A stretch of DNA of 64,000 nucleotides from CBDDHT01 sp965228615 (GCA_965228615.1 CBDDHT010000004.1:2294001-2358000); one strand, 5' to 3'. Numbered from the stretch's first letter, positions 8,328 to 17,123 are shown. Program-made: numbers and translations. Notes: generated by a model from the letters alone, not told the origin.

Positions 8328-9353
8328 ATGAGTTACAAGATCGCCGTCGTCGGCGCCACGGGCAATGTGGGCCGCGAAATGCTGGAAATTCTCGCCGAAC
8401 GCGAATTTCCCGTGTCCGAAGTCGTTCCTATAGCATCGCGCAAATCGATCGGTGTGGAAGTGTCTTTCGGCGATAAAACATTGAAATGTCAGGACATTGA
8501 GCAGTTCGACTTCTCGACTTGCCAGTTTGCACTAATGTCGGCCGGCGGCTCCGTCTCCAAGGAGTGGAGCCCGAAGATCGGACGTATGGGCTGCCTTGTG
8601 ATCGACAACTCGTCCGCCTGGCGTTACGACGCCGACGTTCCGCTAATCGTGCCGGAAGTGAACGCCGACGCGGTCGAGGGCTTCACCAAGAAGAACATTA
8701 TTGCCAATCCGAACTGCTCGACAGCGCAGCTCGTCGTGGCCCTCAAGCCTCTGCATGACAAGGCTGGCATCGAACGCGTGGTCGTCTCGACATACCAGTC
8801 CGTATCCGGGGCCGGCAAAGAAGCCATGGAAGAGCTCTGGACGCAGACCCGCGGCATATTCGTAACCGATACGCCTGAGCCGCAGAAATTCACCAAGCAG
8901 ATTGCCTTCAACGTCATTCCTCACATCGACGTCTTCATGGAAGACGGCTACACGAAAGAGGAATGGAAGATGCTGGCTGAAACCAAGAAGATCCTCGATC
9001 CGAAGATCAAGCTGAGCGCCACCTGTGTTCGCGTGCCCGTCTTCGTCGGCCATGCGGAAGCGGTCAACATCCAGTTCCGCGATCCTATTACAGCGGACGA
9101 AGCGCGCGATATCCTGCGCGAAGCGCCAGGCGTCCTGGTCATCGACAAGCATGAAGATGGCGGCTACGTGACTCCGGTCGAGTGCGTCGGCGATTTCGCG
9201 ACATTCGTCTCGCGGATCCGCGAGGATGCAACCATCGAAAACGGCCTCAACCTTTGGGTCGTCTCCGACAATCTTCGCAAGGGCGCCGCTCTCAATACGG
9301 TGCAGATCGCCGAGACGGTCATCAACCGCAATCTGCTCAAGAAGGCAGCCTGA
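8328..9353 (+). CDS. asd: aspartate-semialdehyde dehydrogenase
   Basis: Catalyses NADPH-dependent reduction of aspartyl phosphate to aspartate semialdehyde, the branch point to lysine/diaminopimelate, threonine and methionine. The 341-residue protein starts SYKIAVVGATGNVGREML (Rossmann G-x-x-G-x-x-G), has the catalytic cysteine in NPNCSTAQLVVALKPL, the SVSGAGKEAMEEL segment, and ACRV-like substrate region SATCVRVPVFVGHAEAVNIQ with the catalytic His. The ATG at 8328 follows AAAGG at 8312-8316; the GTG nine codons earlier is less likely. Length is normal. A 78-base palindromic repeat lies 22 bases after the stop. Confidence 0.96.
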   Translation: MSYKIAVVGATGNVGREMLEILAEREFPVSEVVPIASRKSIGVEVSFGDKTLKCQDIEQFDFSTCQFALMSAGGSVSKEWSPKIGRMGCLVIDNSSAWRYDADVPLIVPEVNADAVEGFTKKNIIANPNCSTAQLVVALKPLHDKAGIERVVVSTYQSVSGAGKEAMEELWTQTRGIFVTDTPEPQKFTKQIAFNVIPHIDVFMEDGYTKEEWKMLAETKKILDPKIKLSATCVRVPVFVGHAEAVNIQFRDPITADEARDILREAPGVLVIDKHEDGGYVTPVECVGDFATFVSRIREDATIENGLNLWVVSDNLRKGAALNTVQIAETVINRNLLKKAA

Positions 9354-9375
9354 TCGATAGATTCATGAGGTCCTG

Positions 9376-9453
9376 AAGCCGGCCCACTCCCCCGGCCCAA
9401 CCACCCAATAAGGGTACCCTCGGGGTGGTTGGGCCGGGGGAGTGGGCCGGCTT
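9376..9453. repeat. long palindromic repeat, copy 1 (inverted relative to copies 2 and 3)
   Basis: Perfect 31-bp arms (9376-9406 and 9423-9453; core CCCCCGGCCCAACCACCC) around a 16-base spacer containing AGGGTACCCT. It follows asd. The spacer reads in the opposite sense to that of the copies at 11755 and 14521. Could act as a strong hairpin terminator without T-run, or be a REP-like mobile palindrome. Confidence 0.9.
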
Positions 9454-9617
9454 TAGGAACTTCGAATCAAACACCAGTACTGGCGCAGCTTCGGTGAGTC
9501 GGGAGCCGGCAGGTCTAATGCCGGTTGAATCCCTGGCGCAAAAAAACGCTCCCAAACCGCATCATTGCTTCCCATCGGTGCGTTCGGTCCCTAAAACCAC
9601 AGCCTCGTGAGGGACCG

Positions 9618-11717
9618 ATGAGCTGGCTATCCAAACGCAAGACCGAAGAGAAAGACGAGATCGAAACGCAGGGCGGCGACGTCGAGCGCGGTCTCGTTGC
9701 GCGTTATCTCGCACGCATATTCGAGCGGTCCGATCTGCCTCTGCGCGCAACGTGCAGCCTGCTCTATTGGCTGAATGAGCGTCGCGAGACCATGGATCTG
9801 CCGATCCCTCAGGAGATCGGCACGATCGTCGGCGAACTCTATTCGGGACGCTTCCGTTACACGGATCTCGACCGGGCCTATCGGCGAAACCGTGACAAGG
9901 TCATCCGTGATCTTCGCCGAGTGGCCGAGGAAACACCGCGCCCGGAGCCGCTTGCGAGCAATGTGGCACTGCTGACAGATGAACTCGGCCTGCCGAAAGA
10001 GGCCTGGAAGATCATCGGTCTCGTCGCCTGCTATACGCGCTTCAATCAGGTCGAATATCTTTGCGACACGATGACCGACCACGGCTTGCTTGGCCGCGCG
10101 ATCGCGCTCATGGTCGGCGAGCCTGCCCGCACCATCGAGCATCTCATTTCGCCACTTGGAGAACTGGCGGCATCGGGTCTGTTGCAACTCAACGACCATG
10201 ACGAGCGGATCGCCGGTGGCGGGGGCCGCTTTTCCATTCCCTGGCGGGTTGATGCCTGTCTCGATCAACGGTTCGATGACTTCCCCAGCATGCGCCGCGC
10301 GCTGCTGGGCGAACCGCTCAAGGCCGGCCTGAACCTCTCTGATTACGATCACGTCGCAAAGGACCGCGATTTTATCGCGAACGTCCTCCAGGGCGCGGCG
10401 GCAGAGAAAGCGGTCGGGGTCAACATTCTGCTCTATGGGCCCCCGGGGTCAGGCAAGACGGAATTGACCAAGCTGGTCGCGGCGGCTGCTGATCTCTCGC
10501 TCTATGGGGCTGGTGAAGAAGTTACGATTTCGAGCGAGTCGGATCGCTCCGGCCGCATGTCGGATCTGGTCTTTGCCTTGCGGCTCCTGTCAGGCGCAGA
10601 GAAGACCGCAGTCCTGTTCGATGAAATGGAGGATGTTGCCTGGCAGCTTATGCGCCGGGGCGGATCGAAACTCTATCTCAACCGCCTGCTCGAAACCAAT
10701 CCGGTGCCTGTGCTTTGGACATCCAACAATATCAGCGAGATCGATCCGGCGGTGCTGCGCCGGATGACACTTGCGGTCGAACTCAAGCTGCCGCCGGCCC
10801 GACAGCGCGAACGCATTCTTGAGCGTCTCGACAGACGCGTCGGCGTGGGGCTCAGCCCTGAAGAAGTCGCAGCCCTTGCCAAACGGGTCGATGCAACGCC
10901 GGCCATTCTCGAAAAGGCCCTCATCGCCGCAAGGCTGGCAGGCGGGGGCAGCGACGCTGTCGAGTCTGCGGCTCTTGGAATCGTGCGCGCCGTCTCCGGC
11001 TCGGTCACACGGCGCGTCGCCGAGATCCCGGATTTCGACGCCACGCTGACAACAGCGGATGTCGATCTCGCGGCCCTCGCCACTCGGCTCACCGGGTCGG
11101 GGCAACTCGCCTTTTCGCTCTGCCTCTCCGGGCCTCCCGGCACCGGCAAGTCTGCTTATGCTCGTTATCTAGCCAGTGCAATCGGCGTCGAGGTGATCCA
11201 CAAGCGTGCCTCCGACCTACTCGGCGCATTCCTTGGCGAATCTGAGAAACGGATTGCTGAAGCCTTCGAGGAAGCCAACGAGGCCGGCGCCATGCTGGTG
11301 TTTGATGAGGCTGAGACCTTCCTGTTCGATCGCCGTGACGCGACCCGCTCCTGGGAGATCTCCCAGGTCAACGAGATGCTGACATGGATGGAAGACCATC
11401 CTTTGCCCATCTGCTGCACGACAAACCTGATGGATCGCTTCGACAGCGCGTCCTTGCGGCGTTTCACGTTCCATATCCGCTTTGCGTTCCTCGATCCGGC
11501 CGGCCTCAAGCGTGCCTACGCCGTGTTCTTCAAGTTCGCGGATCTGCCGCCGGACGCCCTGGCACCGGGCAATCTGACACCAGGCGATTTTGCGCAGGCC
11601 CGCCGGCAAGCGCGGGTGCTCGGCGTCATGGACGATCCTGATCGTGTTGTGGAGTTGCTTGGCTCGATCAGCCGGACGAAGCCAGGAACGGCCGGATCAA
11701 TCGGGTTTGTGCGGTAA
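9618..11717 (+). CDS. two-module AAA+ ATPase of unknown function
   Basis: The ATG at 9618 has GTGAGGGA just upstream. The 699-residue protein has a helical N-terminal region (about 1-260) without recognised motifs, then two AAA+ modules. Module 1 has Walker A GPPGSGKTEL (near residue 275) and Walker B AVLFDEMED with a TSNN sensor 1. Module 2 has Walker A GPPGTGKSAY (near residue 510), Walker B MLVFDEAET and sensor CTTN; module 2 resembles the spastin/FtsH type of ATPase. Both modules appear catalytically complete. There is no partner gene in the same transcription unit, and the gene is bracketed by copies 1 and 2 of the long palindromic repeat. Probably a protein-remodelling ATPase; target unknown. 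Confidence 0.85.
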   Translation: MSWLSKRKTEEKDEIETQGGDVERGLVARYLARIFERSDLPLRATCSLLYWLNERRETMDLPIPQEIGTIVGELYSGRFRYTDLDRAYRRNRDKVIRDLRRVAEETPRPEPLASNVALLTDELGLPKEAWKIIGLVACYTRFNQVEYLCDTMTDHGLLGRAIALMVGEPARTIEHLISPLGELAASGLLQLNDHDERIAGGGGRFSIPWRVDACLDQRFDDFPSMRRALLGEPLKAGLNLSDYDHVAKDRDFIANVLQGAAAEKAVGVNILLYGPPGSGKTELTKLVAAAADLSLYGAGEEVTISSESDRSGRMSDLVFALRLLSGAEKTAVLFDEMEDVAWQLMRRGGSKLYLNRLLETNPVPVLWTSNNISEIDPAVLRRMTLAVELKLPPARQRERILERLDRRVGVGLSPEEVAALAKRVDATPAILEKALIAARLAGGGSDAVESAALGIVRAVSGSVTRRVAEIPDFDATLTTADVDLAALATRLTGSGQLAFSLCLSGPPGTGKSAYARYLASAIGVEVIHKRASDLLGAFLGESEKRIAEAFEEANEAGAMLVFDEAETFLFDRRDATRSWEISQVNEMLTWMEDHPLPICCTTNLMDRFDSASLRRFTFHIRFAFLDPAGLKRAYAVFFKFADLPPDALAPGNLTPGDFAQARRQARVLGVMDDPDRVVELLGSISRTKPGTAGSIGFVR

Positions 11718-11754
11718 GCGGCTGACCCTGGGAGTCTGACTCGAAACTCCTAAA

Positions 11755-11828
11755 GCCAGCCCTCTCCCCCGGCCCAACCACCCCGAGGGTACTCTTATTG
11801 GGTGGTTGGGCCGGGGGAGAGGGCTGGC
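11755..11828. repeat. long palindromic repeat, copy 2
   Basis: 29-bp perfect arms (11755-11783 and 11800-11828) around a 16-base spacer CGAGGGTACTCTTATT. It sits between the converging AAA+ ATPase and kinase-DUF429 genes. Nearly identical to the copies at 9376 and 14521; the arm difference CACTCC to CTCTCC is compensated on the other arm. Confidence 0.9.
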
Positions 11829-11872
11829 CGTGGTACCGAAAGTCGCCAACACGGCGACTTTCGAGACAGCCC

Positions 11873-13480
11873 CTAGGACCAGATTTCCATCCGCAGGCCC
11901 TTTCCGTCAAGCGGCGGGTTGTCCGGGAAACGCTGAGCCTTCTCGTCGGCGATCCGGGCGGCCGTCCAGGCGCAGGCGCAGGCGTCGATCAAATCGTCGG
12001 GACCAACCTGGCTGGCGGCAAATTGCGCATCCTTCCAGAGCGACGGCGGGAAGCCCTGTGTCTCGAGAAGACCGCGGCGCAATGCCAGTCCCGGCTCGTG
12101 AACCTTCGATTTGACCTTCTTTGGCTCATCGAGCGGCACGTCCCCGTTCATCGACACGAATGCGGACTCCGGGTGGCATTCGAAGACGGCATTCTGACGC
12201 GATGGGGTCATCAGCGCATCGACTTCACGAATCTTGGGGAACAGGTTGAAGCATTGCAGCGAGACCTTGCGCGGTGGTTCAGAATGTTCGAGAGCAACAC
12301 GGCAGGCCTCGCCGAAGTCGTTTTCAGCAACGACCGGCCGCGCCGGAACCGCAAAGACCGAACTTTGACGCCCACCGAGCCGCTTTCTCGTTTCCACGTC
12401 GCACGACCGACCGCCGCGCCGTGCCTGCTCCGGCAACCCAATGGGAATGTCGACGGCGACGATGCGCGGTTCCTCGTCCGAATCAAGAACATCTGTAAAA
12501 CGTTCGAAGAACCTGGCGTGCGTTTCGCCTTGGCCGGCAAGATCGTGAAACACGGCGATCCAGCCGCCTTTGCATCCATCCACGCCCGCGACCCAATCCG
12601 AACCATTGCCTCGCCATTCCGGCAGCATGACATCGGGCACATCCTCCTCGGAAGTCGGCCAGGGATCAGGATTGGCCCAACGGTCCTGGGATCCGACGAG
12701 ATCCAACTCGTCCTTTTCGCCGGTGATATCGAGCACGGCTTCGATACCGGCCGTTGCTAGTGCAAGCGCATCGGCACTTCGGGCATCGGCCAACTCCTGC
12801 GCAAGATAGAGAGCCGCGAACAGATCGCCCGTACCGTGAGGCACGACCGTCCTCTGAGCAACGGATGCTGCGACCGAGAAGCCGCGGCTGATGACGAGAT
12901 TGAGCAATCCGTCGTCGCTTGGAATCGATGTTGCTAGAACCTGCTCAGGATCTAATGTCTGCGCCGCGGAATGCGCGCTGCTCGTGTCGGTTACCGGCCG
13001 GCCGGCAAGCCATTCGAGTTCGAAACGGTTCGGCGTGATGATGTCAGCCCGACGTAGCAATCCGGCGCCGATGGCCTCGGCCGCACGGCGGTCGACATAG
13101 AGCCCCTTTGGGTCGTCGCCGAATGCCGGATCGACCATTACGCGCACCTCGGGATTTAGCGACTTGATCTTCTCGATCGCCAGGACGGCAATGGCAACGT
13201 GGTCAAGGCTTGGCATGTAGCCGGTCAGGATGGCATCCACCTCTTCCAGCCAGCCGTTCTTCTCCAGCGCATCGAGCATCTCCTTGAGCACCGCCGGACC
13301 AACCACGCGCCCTGCCGAAACATCATGCCCGGGGTGGTTTGAGAGCAGGATTGTGGGCAACGCAAACACCGTGTGACCCAGACGCTCGAGCGCGAACCGG
13401 ATCGCCGTATTGCCGATGGCTCCACGGGCGACCTGCGACGACATGATGAGAACGGTTGCCACGGTCTCGATTTCCTTCAT
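11873..13480 (-). CDS. fusion: pyridoxal kinase-like (PdxY/PdxK) domain plus DUF429 domain
   Basis: One uninterrupted 535-residue frame. Residues about 1-270 are a pyridoxal kinase of the PfkB superfamily: SSQVARGAIGNTA near the N-terminus, VMVDPAFGDDPKGLY, ADIITPNRFELEWLAGRPV, and PHGTGDLFAALYLAQELA with the catalytic Asp. It should phosphorylate pyridoxal/pyridoxine to the B6 cofactor. A linker of about 25 residues rich in Pro, Asp and Trp leads to residues 297-535, a DUF429 domain (predicted RNase H-like fold): VAGVDGCKGGWIAV, IVAVDIPIGLP, AVFECHPESAF and DDLIDACACAWTA supply the expected acidic residues. DUF429 proteins are normally separate. No frameshift is seen at the junction. Convergent with the AAA+ ATPase gene. 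Confidence 0.85.
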   Translation of the reverse strand: MKEIETVATVLIMSSQVARGAIGNTAIRFALERLGHTVFALPTILLSNHPGHDVSAGRVVGPAVLKEMLDALEKNGWLEEVDAILTGYMPSLDHVAIAVLAIEKIKSLNPEVRVMVDPAFGDDPKGLYVDRRAAEAIGAGLLRRADIITPNRFELEWLAGRPVTDTSSAHSAAQTLDPEQVLATSIPSDDGLLNLVISRGFSVAASVAQRTVVPHGTGDLFAALYLAQELADARSADALALATAGIEAVLDITGEKDELDLVGSQDRWANPDPWPTSEEDVPDVMLPEWRGNGSDWVAGVDGCKGGWIAVFHDLAGQGETHARFFERFTDVLDSDEEPRIVAVDIPIGLPEQARRGGRSCDVETRKRLGGRQSSVFAVPARPVVAENDFGEACRVALEHSEPPRKVSLQCFNLFPKIREVDALMTPSRQNAVFECHPESAFVSMNGDVPLDEPKKVKSKVHEPGLALRRGLLETQGFPPSLWKDAQFAASQVGPDDLIDACACAWTAARIADEKAQRFPDNPPLDGKGLRMEIWS

Positions 13481-13612
13481 TTAAGACGTTTGAGGGCATG
13501 GTCTGAGCGTTCGCGCTCGGATATTGTCCCTGCCGCTCCGCGCTGTTAGGTCATGAACTCATGCGAGAATAACAATAGCGAGAGCGGAGCAAATAGCGGA
13601 AGGGTCTCCCGA

Positions 13613-14500
13613 ATGATAGTAAACCGGCCGCGCCGAAGCGCGCTCTATATGCCAGGCTCAAACGCACGAGCCTTGGAAAAAGCAAAAACCCTCGCGGCAG
13701 ACGCGGTGATCCTGGATCTGGAAGATTCGGTCACACCGGAGGAGAAGGTTGGTGCGCGTGATCGCGTTGCCAATGCCGTGCGTGCCGGCGGTTTCGGCCG
13801 GCGCGAGGTCGTCATCCGCGTCAACGATCTCCAGACCGAGTGGGGCGAGGACGATCTGATTGCGGCGATCGATGCGGGCCCGGACGCTGTGCTCCTTCCC
13901 AAGGTCTCGACGCCCGAGCATATTCTCGATGTTCGTGCCTCGATTGCCAATGCCAATGCCTCATCCAATCTGACGATCTGGGCCATGATCGAGACGCCGC
14001 TGGCAATCCTGAATGTTCAGAGCATCGCCCAGTCTGCCGCCAGCGACATCGCGCCCGTGACGGCCTTTCTTATGGGAACCAACGATCTCGCCAAAGAGAG
14101 ACGGGCCGCTCTGTCCGATGATCGCATCGCCGTGATCCCATGGCTGATGCACGCACTTGCCGCGGCACGTGCCTATGGTCTCGACATCCTCGACGGCGTC
14201 TACAACTCCTTCCGCGACGAAGAAGGCTTCGCCAGGGAATGCGCCGAGGGACGTATGCTGGGTATGGACGGCAAGACGCTTATTCATCCAAGCCAGATCG
14301 CGGTCGCGAACAGTACTTTCGCGCCCGAGGAAGACGATGTCATCATGGCCCGCAAGATCATCGCTGCGTTCGAGCGGCCGGAAAACGCCGACAAGGGTGT
14401 CATTACATTGGAAGGTACGATGGTCGAGCGACTGCACGCCGAAATGGCGGTTCGAACCGTGGCCATTGCCGATGCTATCGCACAAGCAGCAGAAGCCTGA
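13613..14500 (+). CDS. HpcH/HpaI/CitE-type CoA-ester lyase (malyl-CoA lyase/thioesterase-like)
   Basis: The ATG at 13613 follows GGAAGGG; the longer frame upstream is not conserved in character. About 295 residues. Family motifs: RRSALYMPGSNARALEKA at the start, AVILDLEDSVTPEEK (Mg-binding Glu/Asp), VIRVNDLQTEWGEDDL, WAMIETPLAI and LMGTNDLAKE, then GKTLIHPSQI. It resembles the malyl-CoA thioesterase (Mcl2) and beta-methylmalyl-CoA lyase types. Two genes later is a double-MaoC hydratase like the mesaconyl-CoA hydratase of the ethylmalonyl-CoA pathway, which supports a malyl-type CoA substrate. Lyase versus thioesterase cannot be decided from sequence alone. Confidence 0.85.
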   Translation: MIVNRPRRSALYMPGSNARALEKAKTLAADAVILDLEDSVTPEEKVGARDRVANAVRAGGFGRREVVIRVNDLQTEWGEDDLIAAIDAGPDAVLLPKVSTPEHILDVRASIANANASSNLTIWAMIETPLAILNVQSIAQSAASDIAPVTAFLMGTNDLAKERRAALSDDRIAVIPWLMHALAAARAYGLDILDGVYNSFRDEEGFARECAEGRMLGMDGKTLIHPSQIAVANSTFAPEEDDVIMARKIIAAFERPENADKGVITLEGTMVERLHAEMAVRTVAIADAIAQAAEA

Positions 14501-14518
14501 GACGCTGTGTTAGATGTT

Positions 14519-14602
14519 CTGAAGCCAGCCCACTCCCCCGGCCCAACCACCCAGAGGGTACCCTTATTGGGTGGTTGGGCCGGGGGAGTGGGCTGGCTTC
14601 AG
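14519..14602. repeat. long palindromic repeat, copy 3
   Basis: Perfect 32-bp arms (14521-14552 and 14569-14600), extended by two more pairs to 14519-14602, around spacer AGAGGGTACCCTTATT. Located between the stop of the CitE-type gene and the ribosome site of the VOC gene. Same orientation as copy 2. Confidence 0.9.
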
Positions 14603-14635
14603 GACTATCGAGTCGAACTAGGTCAGGAGTAGACA

Positions 14636-15034
14636 ATGTCGGTCCAGCACCTCCGCTCGGCGGCCGTATTGCAAGTGAGCGATGTAAAGAAAAGCGCTGA
14701 ATTCTACAGTGAGAAACTGGGCTTCAACCCCGGAAAATTCTGGGGTGAGCCTCCGTGCTTTTGCATTGTCGGACGCGGCACCGTAACGATCTTTCTCGAT
14801 CAATCACGAGACCCTGCGGCTATACCGCCGGTCAATCAGTATTGGGCAGCCTATGTCTATGTCGACGATGTCGATGCCTACCATGCCGAACTTCTGGCCA
14901 AAGGCGTAGAGATCAAGGATGGGCCACGGGATATGCCGCATGGATGCCGAGAGTTCGATGTTACGGATCCGGATGGCCATATCATCGGTTTTGGACAGGA
15001 TTTGATTCCAGGCGGCGAAGGGCCCGGGCTTTGA
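14636..15034 (+). CDS. VOC (glyoxalase/bleomycin-resistance) family protein
   Basis: 132 residues, one VOC unit built of two beta-alpha-beta modules: LRSAAVLQVSDVKKSAEFYS, then AAYVYVDDVDAYHAELLAKG, ending REFDVTDPDGHIIGFGQDL with the typical D-P-D-G-x-x-I-x-F strand. The first-strand metal His of methylmalonyl-CoA epimerase and glyoxalase I is replaced (SAAVLQ), so an epimerase role is not supported despite the CoA-ester enzymes on either side. AGGAG precedes the ATG. Likely co-transcribed with the MaoC gene 34 bases downstream. Substrate unknown. Confidence 0.85.
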   Translation: MSVQHLRSAAVLQVSDVKKSAEFYSEKLGFNPGKFWGEPPCFCIVGRGTVTIFLDQSRDPAAIPPVNQYWAAYVYVDDVDAYHAELLAKGVEIKDGPRDMPHGCREFDVTDPDGHIIGFGQDLIPGGEGPGL

Positions 15035-15068
15035 GGCCTGGATTTGAAGCCCCGGATTTGAGGATTGC

Positions 15069-16121
15069 ATGAACAAGACGAACAGAGGCAATTATTTCGA
15101 GGATTTTTCGCTCGGCCAAGTCATTGAGCACGCCACACCGCGCACAGTGACTGAAGGTGATGTGGCTCTCTACACCGCCCTTTATGGCGGGCGCTTCGCC
15201 GTCCAGTCCTCGTCGCCCTTCGCAGCAGCCATCGGCTATGACAGAGCTCCGGTCGACGACATGCTCGTCTTCCACATCGTTTTCGGCAAGACGGTGCCCG
15301 ATATTTCGCTGAATGCCGTCGCCAATCTCGGTTATGCGGAATGTCGATTTGCAGCGCCAGTCTTTCCGGGGGATACACTGCGCACGCGGTCGAAAGTCAT
15401 CGGCGTTCGCGAGAACTCAAATGGAAAAACGGGCGTCGTCTATGTCCGCTCGACGGGTACTAACCAGCATGGCGACATAGTCCTCGACTATGTGCGCTGG
15501 GTGATGGTCCGAAAGTCTGACCCGGCCCTTCCTGCACCTGAGCCGACTGTTCCCGATCTTGCCGCCGAACTATCCGCCGACGCCCTCGGATCGGCGCTCC
15601 CTGCTCTCGATACAGCCGCATACGACAGGAGCCTGGCAGGCTCCGCATATCTGTGGGGCGACTATAAAGCCGGCGAGAAGATCGACCACACGGACGGCAT
15701 GACGATCGAGGAAGCCGAACATCAGATCGCGACACGCCTTTATCAGAACACGGCGAAGGTCCATTTCAACCAGCATACCGAGGGTCAGGGGCGGTTCGGC
15801 CGCCGGCTAATCTATGGCGGTCACATCATCTCCCTCGCCCGTGCGCTCTCGTTCAACGGCCTGGCCAATGCTTTCCATGTCGCCGGGATCAATGGCGGGC
15901 GCCATGTGGCACCGGCCTTCGCAGGCGATACGATCTATGCATGGTCCGAGGTTCTGGACCGTGTCGAGATTCCAGGGCGCGGCGACGCAGGTGCACTTCG
16001 CCTGCGGACTCTCGCTGTAAAAGATCGCACTTGCGCCGAATTCCCCTACAAGAATGACGAAGGCGCTTATGAAGACGGTGTGTTGCTGGATCTGGACTAT
16101 TGGGCGTTGATTCCGCGCTAG
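15069..16121 (+). CDS. double MaoC-domain hydratase, mesaconyl-CoA hydratase-like
   Basis: 350 residues, the length expected for mesaconyl-CoA (beta-methylmalyl-CoA) hydratase rather than a single MaoC unit of about 150. The N-terminal half reads NYFEDFSLGQVIEHATPRT, then VTEGDVALYTALYGGRF; the C-terminal half contains FNQHTEGQGRFGRRLIYGGH and AGINGGRHVAPAFAGDTIY, with the hot-dog-fold Asp/His pattern. In the ethylmalonyl-CoA pathway the enzyme hydrates mesaconyl-CoA to beta-methylmalyl-CoA, which is then split to glyoxylate and propionyl-CoA. The upstream CitE-type gene could act on that product or on malyl-CoA. Other pathway genes (ccr, ecm, mcd) are not in the window. Confidence 0.82.
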   Translation: MNKTNRGNYFEDFSLGQVIEHATPRTVTEGDVALYTALYGGRFAVQSSSPFAAAIGYDRAPVDDMLVFHIVFGKTVPDISLNAVANLGYAECRFAAPVFPGDTLRTRSKVIGVRENSNGKTGVVYVRSTGTNQHGDIVLDYVRWVMVRKSDPALPAPEPTVPDLAAELSADALGSALPALDTAAYDRSLAGSAYLWGDYKAGEKIDHTDGMTIEEAEHQIATRLYQNTAKVHFNQHTEGQGRFGRRLIYGGHIISLARALSFNGLANAFHVAGINGGRHVAPAFAGDTIYAWSEVLDRVEIPGRGDAGALRLRTLAVKDRTCAEFPYKNDEGAYEDGVLLDLDYWALIPR

Positions 16122-16330
16122 AGAATTGTCCCAGATCAGGTATTCCCGCCTGTCGGAAGTGCCGCGATAGCCTCACATTCGCGATTCTCGCCTTCAACAT
16201 GGTGTGAAAGGCGGTGATTGTAGCCCAATGTAGCGGACATTCAGCTGCAATTCATCCAAGTGACCATTGCCGCTTATGTTGCATCGCGATAAAACGTCGC
16301 AAGAGATTCATTTCGAACGGGAACCAATAA

Positions 16331-16738
16331 ATGGCGAACGCCAAGACGCCCGCTGAGCGGCCCCTCTCGCCGCATCTGCAAATCTACAAGCCTCTACTGA
16401 CCATGATGATGTCGATCGTGCATCGGATCACGGGCGCGGCGCTCTACTTTGGAACCATCCTGCTCGCATGGTGGCTGATCGCCGCCGCCTCGGGGCCGGA
16501 TTACTTCGCCTATGTGAATGGTTTCTTCGCAAGTATCATCGGTCGGTTGATCCTGTTCGGCTACACTTGGGCCCTCATTCACCACATGCTTGGTGGCCTA
16601 AAGCACCTGTTGTGGGACACGGGTCGCGGTTTCGAACTGGCGACCGCCGATATGATGGCGCGCCTCTCGATTATTGCATCCGTGCTGCTGACGGCGATCA
16701 TCTGGATCGCCGGATACATGACCATGGGAGCACTGTGA
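16331..16738 (+). CDS. sdhC: succinate dehydrogenase cytochrome b556 subunit
   Basis: Membrane anchor subunit that helps bind haem b and ubiquinone in complex II. The 135-residue protein starts with RPLSPHLQIYKPLLTMMMSI followed by HRITGAALYFG, the diagnostic SdhC pattern (SPHLxIY...SIxHRxTG), and has three transmembrane helices; the haem-ligand His is in WALIHHMLGGLKHLLWD. The gene opens the sdh operon: sdhD begins 1 base after the stop. The 209 bases upstream should hold the promoter. Confidence 0.95.
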   Translation: MANAKTPAERPLSPHLQIYKPLLTMMMSIVHRITGAALYFGTILLAWWLIAAASGPDYFAYVNGFFASIIGRLILFGYTWALIHHMLGGLKHLLWDTGRGFELATADMMARLSIIASVLLTAIIWIAGYMTMGAL

Positions 16739-16739
16739 G

Positions 16740-17123
16740 ATGGCCGATCTAAGAACGCCCCTCGCCCGTGTACGCGGCCTTGGCTCGGCCAAGGAAGGCA
16801 CCGACCATTTCTGGCGCCAGCGCCTGACCGCCATCGCCAATGTGCCGTTGATCCTGTTCCTGGTCGTCTCCCTGGTGAACCTCGCCGGCGCCGATCATGC
16901 AACCGTCAAAGCCTATCTTTCATCGCCGATCGTAGCGGTGCTGATGCTGGCCGTGGTTTTATCCGGCCTCATCCACATGCGGCTCGGTATGCAGGTCATC
17001 ATCGAGGATTATGTGAGCTCGGAGGGCGCGAAGATCGTTTCGCTGGTGCTGAACAACTTCTTCGTGATCTTCCTCGCTCTGACAACCGTATTTGCAATAC
17101 TCAAACTCAGCTTCGGAGCATAA
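16740..17123 (+). CDS. sdhD: succinate dehydrogenase hydrophobic membrane anchor subunit
   Basis: Second membrane subunit of complex II, 127 residues with three hydrophobic helices. Recognised from RTPLARVRGLGSAKEGTDHF then WRQRLTAIANVPL and the helix-2 motif SGLIHMRLGMQVIIEDYV, in which the His is the usual haem ligand of alphaproteobacterial SdhD. Spacing is 1 base from sdhC and 3 bases to sdhA, so these genes are certainly co-transcribed. Confidence 0.95.
   Translation: MADLRTPLARVRGLGSAKEGTDHFWRQRLTAIANVPLILFLVVSLVNLAGADHATVKAYLSSPIVAVLMLAVVLSGLIHMRLGMQVIIEDYVSSEGAKIVSLVLNNFFVIFLALTTVFAILKLSFGA

Noticed and set aside
11798..12760. Long 320-codon open frame on the plus strand
   Set aside because: It lies antisense to the kinase-DUF429 gene, whose protein motifs are convincing; the plus-strand translation shows no family features.
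14636..15034. VOC gene as methylmalonyl-CoA epimerase
   Set aside because: Context was suggestive, but the first-strand metal His is missing.
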